Assembly (NCBI GenBank): GCA_004431415.1
Contig: QPMI01000090.1
Span: 95,560-159,559 of the forward strand
Length of the DNA stretch: 64,000 nucleotides
Direction: 5' to 3'
From: Cyanophora paradoxa
Taxonomy: Eukaryota > Glaucocystophyceae > Cyanophorales > Cyanophoraceae
Shown: positions 52,501 to 63,793 of the stretch, piece by piece
Layout of the letters: every line of letters begins with the position of its first letter
How positions within the stretch are numbered: the stretch's first letter is position 1
Position numbers and translations under genes: made by a program
The notes under the pieces: model-generated
What the model saw: only the letters and a program-made list of their open reading frames with translations
Told to the model about the DNA's origin: nothing
Database searches by the model: none

Positions 52501-55500
52501 CCTGGAGCTCGGGCTGGAGCTTGCCGGCCTGCCGGCGCCGCCTCAGCAGCCGCGGGGGGGCTGGGGGCGGGGCGGGGCGTCGGGGGCGGGCCCTCTCGTC
52601 GGCCTCCTTGGCGCGGGCGTCGGCCGCGCGGGCGGCGGCCTCGGCGCGCTGGCGGAGGCGGCGCTCCTCGTCGAGGTCCCGCTGCAGCGAGGCCTGCAGC
52701 GCCTCCGAGAAGCCCTTCCCGCTCGACGCCGCCCCGCCGCCGCCGCCGCCGCCCGCAGCCGCTCCGCGTCCTGCCGCGCCCCCGCCGCCTGCCGGCCCGG
52801 GCTCGCCTGGGCGGCCGGCGGGAGGGCCCGGCGGGGGCCGCACCTCGGCGCTGGCGGCCTGCAGCGCGTCCTCCGCCTTCGTCGCCCGCTGCTCCACCTG
52901 CGCGCAGCCGGCCCCCGTCACCCCCGCGCGGCGCTCGCCAGAAGGCGGGGGCGACCAGAAGGATGCAAAGGGACAGAGCATATGTATGGCGAAACGAGAG
53001 CAGGAGACTATCGAAGGCCCAGACGAAATGCAGCCGGAGGCGACGCCTGACAGTTGTCGGCACTTCGCACTGTCGTCTACAAAGGGGACGACCAAAAGGA
53101 TGCATAGGGAAAGAGCACATGTATGGCGAAACTATCGCGTCCACCTCGGGGGAAGAGAAGAAGCAGGGAAAGAAAGGGACGGGAGGGCGGGGGCTTCGGG
53201 GCGGCGGACGCACCGCGTCGAGGGCCCTGCGCGTGTCTGCGAGCTCGGCCTCGGCCGCCTCCGCCCGCGCCCGCGCCTCCTCCGACTCCTTCTCGTTCTC
53301 CTGCGGCCGCCGCGTGAGCGCCGGGCGCGCGTGGTGCGGGCGACTGGCTGCGAGGTTCGGGCCCGTGGCGGAGGGGCGGCAACTCGTGTAATGAAGGCCG
53401 GCGCATGCTCGGCAGAGCAGGGGGCGGAAGGCGGGCGGAGGGCGAGGCGGCGGGGGCGGGGCGGGCGCACGAGGATGAGCTTCTCGAGGGTGCGGCGCTC
53501 CGACTGGGCCGTCGTCAGCGCCGCGTGCGCCTCCCGCAGCGCGCGCTGCATCGCCGCCACCTGCAGCCGGGCGCGCAGATCGTCACAGAGCGGCCACGGC
53601 GGGGGCAGCGCGCGAGCAGCGAGCAGCGAGGCGAGAGCGAGGCGACGGGTCGGACCTGCTCGGCGTCGCGCCGAGCGACGTCCTGGGTCGCCCGCGCCGC
53701 GGCCGCCTCCCGCGCCGCAGCCTCCGCGCGCTTCTTCTCCACCTCCAGCTGCCGGCTCTGCCGAGTGGCGCGACGCTCAGTCTTCTACGAAGTACATCGA
53801 GCACGGTTCGCGAATCAAGGCGCGGGCACCAGTCGGAAGAGCTCCTCGTTGCGCTGCATCATCTGCGGGGGCGTCGGGGGCGGCCGGGCGCGTGGCCGGG
53901 GCGCGGGCGGGGCCGCACGTCGGCCTCGAGGCGGCCGGCGCGGGCCAGCGCCTCCTGCGCGCGCTTCTCCGCGAGCCGCAGGTCCTGCTCCACCCCCGCC
54001 AGCCGCTGCCCCGCCCCTCAGCGGCCCCGCCGGCGCCGGCGCGGGGCGGGCTCGCGCGCACGTGGACTTCCTGCTTGAGCGCGCGGACGCCGGCGTCGAC
54101 GAGGGCGCCCGGCGCCCGGTTGGAGACGTCGTAGAGGCCTGCGCGCGGCGGGGATGAGGGCCGGCAGGGTCGGGACCGGACGCCGGGGCTGACCTTGCAG
54201 ACGCGCTACAATCTCGTCCTTGCTCGCCTGCTCCTGCCGCAAGCTCGCCCGCAGCCACTCGATCTCCCGCCTCAGCTCCTCCTCCCTCACGGCGGCTGGC
54301 CCGGACAACGCTGCCTCCGGCCCTTCGCCCTGCTGCTGCACCGGCGGCGCCGCCCCCGCCGCGGGGGCGGGCCTCCGCGGGTCCAAAGGAGCCACTGAGG
54401 ACGACGCGGCGGCCACCAGAGGCGGGGCAGACGAGGAGGAAGGCGCGGGGGGGAGGAAGGGCGCGGCGGGGAAGGGGGTGGCGGCGCCGGGCACGGAGGG
54501 GTACTGGAGGATCGAGAAGATGCTCTGCTGCGCGGCGAGGAGGGTCGCCGGGTCCGGGCCCGAAGGCTGCGGCGGCCGAAAGGCACCGGGCGCCGATGCG
54601 CTCGTCGGCGGCACGTGGTACTGGGAGAAAGTGGGGTCGGCAGGCGCCGCGGAGGGGCCAGAGGCGGCGCGTGGGGCGTCGGCGTGAGCGGGGGGCGGGG
54701 AGGTTCCGCGGGGAGACGCCCCGGAAGCGCTGCCGGCCCGCGGCAGCAGGCTCACTTGGATGCCCGTCTTCTTCGCGCTTGAAGATGACGGCTGCGCGCC
54801 CAGCGAGGAGCCCGCCTGCTGAGATTGGGCGGCCGCTTTGGCTGAAGCCGCTGCTTCTGCTGCTCGCTTGTCCGCTGCCGCCTTTTCCGCAGCAGCCTTC
54901 TCCGCCGCGGCCCGCTCCGCTGCCGCTTTTTCCGCAGCAGCTTTTTCCGCTGCCGCCTTCTCTGCGGCCGCCCGCTCCGCTGCCGCCTTCTCCGCGGCCG
55001 CCCGTTCCGCCGACGCGCGCTCTGCGGCTGCACGCTCAGCCGCGGCCCGCTCAGCTGCGGCCCGCTCCGCGGCCGCCTTCTCCGCTGCGGCCTTCTCCAC
55101 GGCAGCGCGCAATGCTGCAGCCTTCTCAGCCGCCGCCTTGTCTGCCGCATGCTTCTCAGCTGCTGCCTTCAGCATCGCCGCCTTCTCCGCTGCGGCCTCC
55201 GCCGCCGCCCGCTCCGCTGCAGCCTTCTCCGCCGCCGCCTTCAGCACCGCCGCCTTCTGAGCCGCCGCCTTCTCGGATGCGGCGAACTCCGATGCCGCCA
55301 GAGCTGCTGCGGGGGCGTGGGCGCTCCACCCGTTGGCCAAGTCGGTCGACTCCTCCTTCACCGCCACCACGGGTACGGCCGCCGCCGCCAAGTTCTCCGG
55401 AGCGCTCGGTGCAAGCGCCGCGCGCCGAAGCGCCCGCCGGCTCGCCTGGTCGACCGGAGGTGGCGCCGCGGGGGCGGCCGCGGGGGGAGCAGGCGCAGGC

Positions 55501-56942
55501 GCGGGAGCCGTCGGCGCCGGTGCCGGCGCCGGTTCCGGCGCCGGCGCCGCGGGCTCGTCCACTTCCATGTCGACATCCTGGATGTCGGCGCTGGGCTGCG
55601 CGGCCTGCCTCGCCTCTCCCCGCCCCGCCCCGCCCTCCTTCTCTCCCACCCGAGAAGCCCCGCCCTCCTGCTTGAGCTTCGCCAGCGGCTCCACCCTCGC
55701 CGCCGAGGCGCCCTGCAGCCAGGCCTGTGGCGAAGACGCAAGGAGGACCTCGGAAAGCAGGAATGGCAGGACCAAAACGGAAAATCGGACCTGGACGCCT
55801 ATCGGTCCGATGCTGGACGCGAACCCGGTGCACAGGGCTCCCTTCGCGTAGGACTCCGAGTCCTGCTTCAGCCGCTCCCGGAAGCCCTGCAGGAGCCCGA
55901 AAACGTGACCGGGGCTCTCCTCCGGGCTCCCACCCTGCACACGGAAATGTGAGACAGCTCTCGCCTGCGAAAAAGACGCGGCCAAGTGGCAATGGTGCGC
56001 ACATCTCTCGCCCCCTCATCTTGAGTGCTGGTCGCAGGTGCCTGCGATGGCGAGACAGCACCTACGAGGATTGGAGCAGCGGACGAATCCGCAGCGGACG
56101 CTGCCGGCTTCGCAGCAGTCGCGGCTGATTCTGCAGCGGGCGCAGCTTCCGCTGAAGCCCGGGGGGCGTACGTGTGCCCCGGGGGCGGGGTCATTGGGGA
56201 AGAGTGGATGGACGGGCCCGAGGATCGGCTTCTAGCACTGCTGGGAGTAGATGCGCTGGAAGAAGAGCTCTTGTGCCGGCGCCCGGAGCGGGAACGGGAG
56301 CGGGATTTGGAGCGGGAGCGGGAGCGGCTGCTCCGGGAAGTGCTGCGACTGGAGCGGGAGCTCCTGGATCGCGAGCTACGACGGGACGACGACCCGGAGG
56401 AGCGCCGGCTCCGCGGGGATCGCGAGCGGCGCCTCCGCGGCGTCGGCGGCGTCCGGTTGCGCTTCGGGGAGCTCAGGCTCCGCGCCCGCGGCGGCGGCGG
56501 CGAGCGGCGGCTGCCGCTCGGTGGCGTCCGGGAGCGAGGAGCTTGCGGGCTACGCTTCCGCGGCGGCGGCGGAGACGGGTTCTTCCTGCCGTTGCCATGA
56601 CGGCCGCCTCCCTGCCAACCGCGGCCCCGCCCGCGCCCGCGATGGTTGCCTGCGAACCGCCCCCCGTTGGGAGCTTTGCCATGCTGCTGCTGGCCGTTCT
56701 GCATGCTTTCGTAAGGCGGCACCGCGTTGTAGCTCTGTTGAACGAGAGACAGCCGCGTCAGCATCCACACGAAGAAGCGGGAGGCGGGCGGAGGAGGGAG
56801 CGGAGTACATCGAACGAAAGCTTATGCGCGGCGGGCGGAGTGGCCGTAGGGGCGGCTCAAGGATCAAAACGCCAAGGCGTGGCACGCCGGGCGAGGAGGC
56901 GGGACAGGACTATAACGCCCTCACCTGCGCGTGATTCATGGT
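49542..56942 (-). CDS. Very large RS-domain, Ala-rich coiled-coil and AT-hook nuclear protein
   Basis: Probably one long gene. Exon 1 is ATGAATCACGCGCAG (56942-56928); a 185-base intron leads to SYNAVPPYESMQNGQQQHG. An RG-box and a strong Arg/Ser domain follow (56640-56240, runs such as RSRSRSKSRSRSRSG), typical of splicing-linked nuclear proteins. Then SPEESPGHVFGLLQGFRERL, an Ala-rich heptad repeat block (KAAAEKAAAERAAAE units, 55270-54840) and RREIEWLRASLRQEQASKDE. Several short coiled-coil exons follow (54260-52400: EQDLRLAEKRAQEALARAGR, EKKRAEAAAREAAAARATQ, LQAEVAKLKKELAKKEKEAK). Next come long acidic/basic low-complexity exons with AT-hook cores (KRRGRPPKKAK, KRGRKPKVP, RPRGRPRE; 51200-50100) and TADELLARLDKLMS, then KKRPAPEPAP-type sequence up to the SIR2 module. 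Exon choice in these stretches is uncertain. It may be several genes, or may continue into SIR2. Confidence 0.5.
50960..51060. repeat. Ser-Gly / Ser-Glu coding microsatellite
   Basis: Tandem CTGCCG (antisense of Gly-Ser) and related hexamers encode SGSGSGSE-type repeats in the AT-hook protein. Likely unstable in length. Confidence 0.7.
52952..53132. repeat. Duplicated 44-bp element inside an intron
   Basis: Two direct copies, 52952-52995 and 53089-53132, identical at 40 of 44 positions, each containing AAGGATGCA and TGTATGGCGAAAC. They lie in an unusually long, A/T-richer intron (about 300 bases) of the RS/AT-hook gene. The intron stands out from the 50-base G/C introns around it. Confidence 0.8.
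54838..55270 (-). repeat. Ala-rich heptad-like coding repeat
   Basis: About 27 imperfect 15-bp-class units encode KAAAE or RAAAE in tandem. Codon use varies strongly between units (gcc, gca, gct, gcg), so the protein pattern is kept while the DNA has diverged. Confidence 0.8.
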
Positions 56943-57178
56943 TGCACTGGCAAAGATCGCTTCCGCGAAGGGATCGCCTCCGCGTGATTGCCAGAAAAGC
57001 CGCGTGATCTACTCAAAAGATGCAGCGCTTGCCCTCGACGATGGAAAGCTGGCTGTATGAACGCTACAGCTCATCTTTGCGTGACCCTGCAGCGGCCTGA
57101 CTGCCCGGCGAGCCCCTGCTTCGGAGCCACGAGACGCTGTACCCGGGCCGGGGCGCTTAACGCCGCTTATCCGGCGGG
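56943..57178. promoter_or_regulatory. Divergent promoter (RS protein / SET protein)
   Basis: 236 bases between outward-pointing ATG codons; A/T richer than both genes. No coding signal. Confidence 0.5.
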
Positions 57179-59625
57179 ATGGTTGAAGGAGATGCCGCCG
57201 CCAAGGCTCGAAAGCCTGGTGAGAACGCGGCCGTTAAGCCCAACGAGAATGCGGGCCTTCTGGCGCGGATCGTCGGCCGCGCGAAGCAGGCGGACGCGCT
57301 CTCCGTCAAGCTGGCGGTCTCGGGCGTGCTCATCGCGATCCTCTTCACAACTCTCACAGATATGGACTGGGACACGACGCCGCCGCTCGACACGTCCGGT
57401 CCGCCGCCTGCAATTCGATCCCGCGCGTCGACCCACCCGCCGAAACGCAGTGGACCTGCCGGACCTGATGAAGTGGCTCCGCGACAACGGCGCGTCCGTG
57501 AAGAAGGTCGGCGTGCACGACTTCGGCGGAGAGCGCGGGCGTGGGCTCATGGCAACCCGCAACATCAAGGCGAGCCCGAGCGGCCGCCGCGCCGGCGCCG
57601 CGTAGCTAAGGGCGCCGCGCAGGCGGGAGACATCGTTCTGGAGATCCCGTCCACGCTGCACCTCAACTGCCACAGCCGGGGCGGGGAGGCCTTCAAGGAC
57701 CTCATCCCGGACTGGGTGCCGGCGCCGGACTGGTGGTGCATCGTGCTGCGCCTGCTCGCCGAGCGCGCGAACGAGACGTCCTTCTGGGCCCCCTACATCT
57801 GTGCGCCCGCCGGCCGGCCTGCCCGGCCCGCCCGCCCCGCACGCCCGCCCCGCGGACCGGGGCCGAGGGCGGCTGGCAGGGACGCTGCCGGCGCGCGTGA
57901 ACTCGCTGTGGACGTGGACGGAGGCCGAGATCGCCGAGCTGCAGCTCCCGCTCGTTGCCGGCGCGCCGCCCCGCCCCGCCCGCTCGCCCCGCCGCCCCCG
58001 GCCCCGCCCCTGGCCCCGCCGCCCCCGCCCGTCCGAGGCCGGCGGCGGGACAGCGCGGGTGAAGCGGAAGCTGGAGACGCTGGGCCGATTTTACGAGGAA
58101 GTCATCAAGCCGAACGTGAAGGCGCGGCCCCGCCCGGAGCGCGGGCGGGGGTGCCGGCGCGGGGCGGAAGCCGGGGCGAGCGGGCGGCAGGGCGCGACGG
58201 AGCGGGAGGCGCTGTGGGCGGCGTCGATCGTGGACTCGCGCACGTGGGGCGCCCTCGGCCTCGTACCCCTCGCCGACATGCCCAACCACGACGCCTCCCG
58301 CGTCCGCCCCGCCCCGCCCCCTCCGCCCCGCCCCGGGGGCCGAGCGCGGGCCGAGGGCGGGCGGGGCGGGCGGGGCGCAGGGCTCGCCGCTGGAGTCGAA
58401 GTACGGGGGCATGTGGCGGCGCAGCGCGGCGGAGAAGGCCAGCCTCGTCGCCCGCCGCGACTGGGCCCCGGCGACGAGGCGCGGCCGCCACCCCCCCCCC
58501 CCCCCCCGCCCCCCCCCCCCCCCCCCCCCTTTCCCCCTCCCCGCCCGGCGGTCTGAGCCGGGCGGGCGCAGGTGGTGGTGGCGTACAGCGCGCAGAAGAG
58601 CGGCGCCGAGTTCCTCGAGAGCTACGGCTTCGTGCCCTCCCTCGAGCAGGTCCCGCCCCCGCGCCCGGGCCCGGGCCGGCCTCCCCCGCCCCATCTCACG
58701 CGGAGGCCAGGACGCGGTCGAGTACTTCACGCTCCTGGTGCGCACGGGGCTCCGCAGGGGGCCGCGCCCCGGCGAGCCGCCCGGCGCAGGACCCGGCGGC
58801 GCTGGAGAACGGGGACGCGCTGCTGGCGGCGCTGGCGGCCCGCGACGTCGGCGAGGCGACCCGGACCGGAATGAGGCGCCCCGCCCCGCCCCGCCCCGCC
58901 CGCCCGCCCGGCCCCGCCCCCCGACCCGCGCCCCGCAGGAAGATCCGCGTGCTCCTGCGCCTCGGAGACGTACCCCACCAGCTCCTGCAGGTGCGGGGGG
59001 CGCACGTCTTCTTCGGCGCCCGCCCCGCCGACCCGGCGTCGACGCGCCCCCGCCGGCCGCAGTTCGCGCGGGCGGCCTCGCCGGGCGGCCTCAGCCCGCC
59101 CCCGAAGGGCGAGCGGCCCCCCGAGGGCTACCTCCACCAGGCGCGCCCCATCCCCCCCCTCCCTCCCTCTTCCCCCGTCAAAGCTTGACCGTACCCCTGC
59201 AGGAGGGCTTCATCTCGCGGGAGAACGAGCGCCTCGCGCTCCGCGCCATCAAGAGCACCGTCCAGGCGAGCCCCGCCCGGGTCCCTACCCCCCGCGCCGC
59301 ACTGACCCCGTAGCCCCGCAGCGGCTGCTGGACGCGTTCCCGGAGGACGCGGCGGCGGACCGGGCGCTCCTGGAGCAGGTTCGAGTCCGGGCGGAACGCT
59401 TTGCGTGCGCGCGGGGGTTTGAGGCGGGGCGCAGGGCGGCCTCGCCGGCAACCGGCGGCTGGCGGTGCGGGCGCGCCTGCAGGTCAAGGAGATCTGCGCG
59501 AGGTGCCCCCCGCCCGCCCGCCGGCCCTCGGGGGGCCCCGGGGGGCCATGGGGCGACTCCGGGGGGGCGGGGGCAGCGTGGTGCGGAGGGTGCACGAGCT
59601 CCTCTCCATGGTCGCCGCCGACTAG
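57179..59625 (+). CDS. Membrane-anchored SET-domain protein of the LSMT/SETD type
   Basis: Likely protein-lysine methyltransferase of the Rubisco-LSMT/SETD3 class. Start ATG at 57179 (MVEGDAAAKARKPGENAA). A membrane helix, LAVSGVLIAILFTTLT, lies at residues about 45-62, followed by MDWDTTPPLD. The split SET domain follows: LPDLMKWLRDNGASVKKVGV, FGGERGRGLMATRNIK, AGDIVLEIPSTLHLN, DWWCIVLRLLAERANETSFW, ARVNSLWTWTEAEIAEL, LGRFYEEVIKPN, EALWAASIVDSRTWG, LGLVPLADMPNHDA (the NH motif, near 58255) and KSGAEFLESYGFVPS (the conserved Tyr, near 58600). The substrate-binding C-lobe has KIRVLLRLGDVPHQLLQ, EGFISRENERLALRAIKS, RLLDAFPEDAAADRALL and LQVKEICARC, stop 59625. About fifteen G/C introns. No transit peptide is seen, so the substrate is probably not stromal Rubisco. 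Confidence 0.82.
58491..58529. repeat. Poly-C tract in an intron of the SET gene
   Basis: A run of C broken by a single G, acting as an extreme polypyrimidine tract before a CTGAGC branch-like site and GGGCGCAG acceptor. Confidence 0.9.
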
Positions 59626-59970
59626 CCGCCCCCCCCCCCCCCCCCCCGCGCGCCGCCGCGCCCCCGCGCCCTTGTGCGAATCGAAGAGCAGCAGAGCGAC
59701 GCGAGCAGCAGACGCCGGCATGGGCACGACCGTCGATGGAGAGATCGGACTCGATGGCAGGAGATGGAGGGCTTCAAATTTGCGGGCGACGGCCCAGCCG
59801 GCAGGCCGTGATCATGACGAATTCAAATTTGCGGGTGGGGACTTCGCATTGACGGCCACCTTCGAAAGCTTTCACCGAGCCAGCTAGTGTAATTGCACGA
59901 AACTGCACAGTGTATGCATGACCCTGGGCCAGGCTCTGAGACTAGATGGGGGGGCGGGGGCTGGTGGCGC
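59626..59970. other. Convergent 3' spacer
   Basis: About 345 bases between the SET gene stop and the stop of the next minus-strand gene. It begins with a poly-C tract (about 59631-59647). The word GAATTCAAATTTGCGGG and a near copy, TTCAAATTTGCGGGCG, occur near 59820 and 59775. No coding signal. Confidence 0.5.
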
Positions 59971-62900
59971 CTAGTGGGCGTGCATCTTGGGGCGGGCGGC
60001 GGCCTCCTCGCGCTGCCTCCTCGAGCCGACGACGATGGCGCCCACCTGCCCTTCCCGTCAGCAACCAGTGACTCCCGCCCCCGCGCGCGTCTCCGGCCTC
60101 CAGCGCGGCGGCGCGGCGCGCACCGTCGCCGCGCAGACGAGCAGCACGATGACGATCGCGAGCCTGCGAGGCCGGTTGGAGAGGGAGTGGGCCGCGCGGG
60201 AGGCGCCGATGGGCGGCAGGAAAGGGGGGGCGGGGGCGGACAGGATCTGGCCCGTGTCGCCGGCCTCGGGGTCGGCGTAGCAGTGGAGGAAGGGGTGCAG
60301 GCCCCTCGAGGCCCCCTGCCTGGAGCGTCGGCGAGCGGCTCTGGGGGCGCCGGGGCCCGGGGCCCGGGGCGGGGGCGGGGCGGCGGGGACCTTGAGGGCG
60401 GCGTGGAGGGCGCGGAGCTCGTGGCGGGCGGAGCGGGCGTAGTAGAGGGTCGTGTTGAAGTTGAAGAGCGCCAGCGAGGCCGCCGCCCGGTGCATCTGCC
60501 CGCCCCGCGTCTAGCCGGAGGCGGAGGCGGGGGCCGGGGGCAGGGGCGGGGGGGGCGGCGGGCCTTGTGGAGGAGGACGTTCCAGCGGCGGACGAAGAGG
60601 GCGTGGGCCTCCCCCCGCAGCACCTCCCCCTCCTCCGCCCTGAACCGCTGCGCCCCGCTCGAGCCGACCCGAGGGCAGGCGGGGCGGGGCGGGCGGGGGG
60701 GGGGGGGGGGGGGGGGGGCGGCGGGGGGGGGGGGGGGGGGGGGGGGCGGGCGGGGCGGGCCATGAAGTGGGCGGCGAGGTGGCGGAGGCGGCGACGTCGT
60801 AGAGGAGCTCGCCGAGCACCGCGTGCCGCCCCGCCGCGTCCCGCACCGCGAAGCTCAGCGAGGCCGGCCGCAGCGCGCACAGGCCCCGAAGGGCGTGTGC
60901 CCCGTGCACGCGCTGAATGCCCACTCGTCCACCGTCTCGTTGTGCAGCGCCGACCAGTGCTGATGCCTGCCCCCCCCGCCTCAGGCGCCGGGGGCGGGGC
61001 GTGCGGGGCGGGCGGGGCGGGGCGGACGTGGGGGCGACGGCCCAGGCGGCCTGGAGGAGGGCCCCAGCAGCGCCCGCGTCGCGTCGCTCGGTCGAACACC
61101 GCCCGCTCCCCGCCGCACCTGCCCCGCCCGCCCCGCCCGTCGGGCCGGGCAGGGGGGCCGGCGGGGCGGCGGGGCGGCTCACACGAGGTCGACCGAGGCG
61201 AGGCCCGAGCGCGTCTGCACCGCCACCGCCACGCCCCCGGCCGTCCCCACCGCCTGCCCCCGCGCCCTCGGCGCAGGTAGGCGGGAGGCGGGAGGGCAGG
61301 GGTCGGGCGGGCCTGGTGGAAGCGGTCGAGGAGCAGGAGGTCGGGCGTCTGCAGGTCGTACACGAACGCCCGCACCACCCGCTGCGCGTCCCACGCGCCC
61401 CCGCCGTCGCCCCGGACCGTCGGGGACAAGGGGGGTGGGGAGACGGACCTCCTCCTGGGCGGCGGGGTACTCGCCCTCCCCGCCCCGCCGTGGTCGTGCC
61501 CGTGGCTGCGGCCCGCCCCGTCACGCGGCGCGCTGCGGGCGCCGGCCGCCCGAGCTCGCACCTGTCGTCCTCGACGAAGCGCCAGTGGCCGCGGGCGCCG
61601 GCGCCGCGCTCCGCCGGCCGCGCGGGAGCTGCCGGCGCGCCCGTGAGGGCGCCTCTCCGACGCGGGGGCCGCGGGGGCGCACCGAAGGCCTCCGAGAGGC
61701 GGGCGGCGAGGACGGTCGAGTCGAGGTACTCGTGCACGTGCGCCTGCGCGCGGGGCTCGGTCGGGGGGAGGCTGGCCTAGTCCGCCCCTGCGGGGGTGCG
61801 AGAAAGCGGACCTTGAGGCCGCCCTGGAGGACGGTGCTCGTGTGGCTCTGCGCAGGCGCCGCCGGCGGCGTGGGAGGGGCGGGGCGGCGGGGCGGCGGGG
61901 TGCGGGCGGGGCGGACGCGGCGGGCGAGGTGGAGGGCGGCGGAGCAGGCGGGGCACTCCGCGAAGTCGGTGTCCGCGCGCTCGAAGGCCACCTCCTGCCC
62001 CGCCAGCCGCAGCGGCTCCAGCAGCGCCCGCACCCCCTCCCAGTCCGGCTTCCCCGGGGAAGAGGCGGAGGAGGAGGAGGGGGCGTCGCGCCAGGCGGGG
62101 GACTCGTGGACGACGGTGAGGAGGAGGCGGAGGCGCGAGGCGTGCGGGGGCGGCGCGTGGCGGGCCGGCGGGGCGAAGAGGTGCCGCACGGCGCGGGAGA
62201 CGAAGGCGGCGGCCTCGGCCATGAAGGGGGCGGCGCTGAGGCGGGGCGCCGCGGGGCCGGCCGTGCCCTTGGCGGGGCGGGAGAGGAAGCGCCCGAGGTG
62301 GGGCACGGAGAAACGGGAGGCGAAGCCGTCGCCCGAGGCGTGGGGCCCGCTGGAGGGGGAGGGCACGGAGACGTCCACCCAGGCCACGCGCGCCCGCCAA
62401 TCCGCCGAGACGCCCACCGCCGACGGGCACCGCGTCAGCGACCGCGCCCCCGCCGCCGCGTCGATCTGCGAGGCGCCGGTCCGTCGGGGGGGCGGCGGCG
62501 GGCACGCTGGGCGGGGGTACAGGCCACCTCGTCATCGTGGAGGTAGTAGTGCGGCTCCTCCCCCTCCACCGCCGCCGCGGCCTGGGGGTACAGCTCGGGC
62601 GCGGGGAGTGGGGGTGGGAAGCGCGCTCGAGGGGCGCGCACCTCGGCGCCGTGCTCCGTGGGGGAGGGCGGGTTCAGGATGTAGAGCGCGTACCCCGTCA
62701 GGGACGCCTCCCGGTAGTCGCTGCGGGGGGCGTGAGGGGATTTTCTATGTGGAGGAAGAGGGGGTACAGCGCGCCGGGAGATGATCTCCTGGACGGCCGA
62801 GGCGCGTATGGCGCGGCGCCCGTCGCGCTGCGCCGGCGCGGCGTCGGCGGGGAGCGGCGCGGCGCGGGAGGGGTACGGGCGCACAGCGGCGTCGCTGAGG

Positions 62901-63793
62901 ATCGCTCCGAGGGATGAGGCGACCCCGCGGCCCGCCTTCGAGACGTGGTACACCACCTGGGGGTACGAGGCGCTCGAGGGGGGCTCCAGGCGGGCCCAGA
63001 GCGGGCGGGTGGGAGGCCGCCGACCTTGTACCGGATCGGAAGGAGGTGTTCGGAGCCCTCCTGCGCCCACCCGGCGCTCAGAAACGTGGCGAAGAAAGGG
63101 CGCGCGCGGGGTTCGAACCTGGGGCTCCAGGACGGCCGCGTCCAGGTCGCTGGCGGCCGCCTCGAGGTACTTGAGGAGGTCCGCCTGTGCGCGGCGTGAG
63201 GCGGGGCGGGCGCGGCAGGAAAGCGGGCAAGCACGCCTCGCGGATGCTGGCGCCGTAGTTACTGTCCCCGTCGAACCCGACGAGGCGCACGTCGACCGGC
63301 ACGCCGACCTGCGAGCGCGTCAGCGACGCGCGGCGGCGTGCGCGGCCCGCGCGCTGCGCCCGCTCGCCTCCAGCGGTTCCAGTGCGGCCTTGTACCGATC
63401 CGAGAGCGGCACATCCTCGTTGTACGACCAGAGCGTCTGCGCGGAGGCGCGGCGGCGTCAGCAGCGTCAGCAGGCATTCGGGGGCGAGGCGGGCGCGAGT
63501 GGCACCTCTTGATCGTCGCGGGAGAGACGCGCGAACGAGTCGAGCTCTCCGAGCGGGTCTGCGTCCGCGTCGGGCAGCGCGAGCCGAGCGGTCGGTCAGG
63601 CTGAGGGCGCACCTCGGGCGGCGTCCAGCAGCAGCAGATCCGCCGAAGGGTTGACGCCGTTCTGCGCGCTAACGCTCAGCGCCCGCGACGCAGCCGCTGG
63701 CCCGCGCGACGCGGGCACCTTTGCGCCCGCCGCTGTCAGCAGGACGAGCAGCAGGAGCGTGGCAGCCCACGCTCCTCGAGCCATGACGGCCAT
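59971..63793 (-). CDS. Large signal-peptide protein with a C-terminal membrane helix, family uncertain
   Basis: Start ATG at 63793 (MAVMARGAWAATLLLLVLLT), a clear signal peptide. About twenty exons give a luminal or extracellular body: ELDSFARLSRDDQE, TLWSYNEDVPLSDRYKAAL, VGVPVDVRLVGFDGDSNYG, LLKYLEAASDLDAAVLEPQV, EHLLPIRYKVGG, YPQVVYHVSKAGRGVASSLG, IRASAVQEIISRRA, DYREASLTGYALYILNP, EEPHYYLHDDE, ADWRARVAWVDVSV, LRLLLTVVHESPAW, VVRAFVYDLQTPDLLLLDRF, VGTAGGVAVAVQTRSGLAS, NETVDEWAFSACTGHTPFG, ELLYDVAASA and LALFNFNTTLYYARSARHEL. A final helix, RLAIVIVLLVCAATV, and a short basic tail (stop 59971) make it a type I membrane protein. The 'VRLVGFDGDSNY' start and 'FVYDLQTPDLLLLDR' remind me of a plant/protist membrane family that includes Arabidopsis At5g58100 (exine formation). 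That link is a memory-based guess. Confidence 0.6.
60695..60746. repeat. Two 24-G runs in an intron
   Basis: G24, CGGC, G24 in an intron of the large signal-peptide gene; poly-C on the sense strand. Confidence 0.95.

Noticed and set aside
54838-55270. CRISPR-like array
   Set aside because: The repeats are contiguous coding heptads without spacers.
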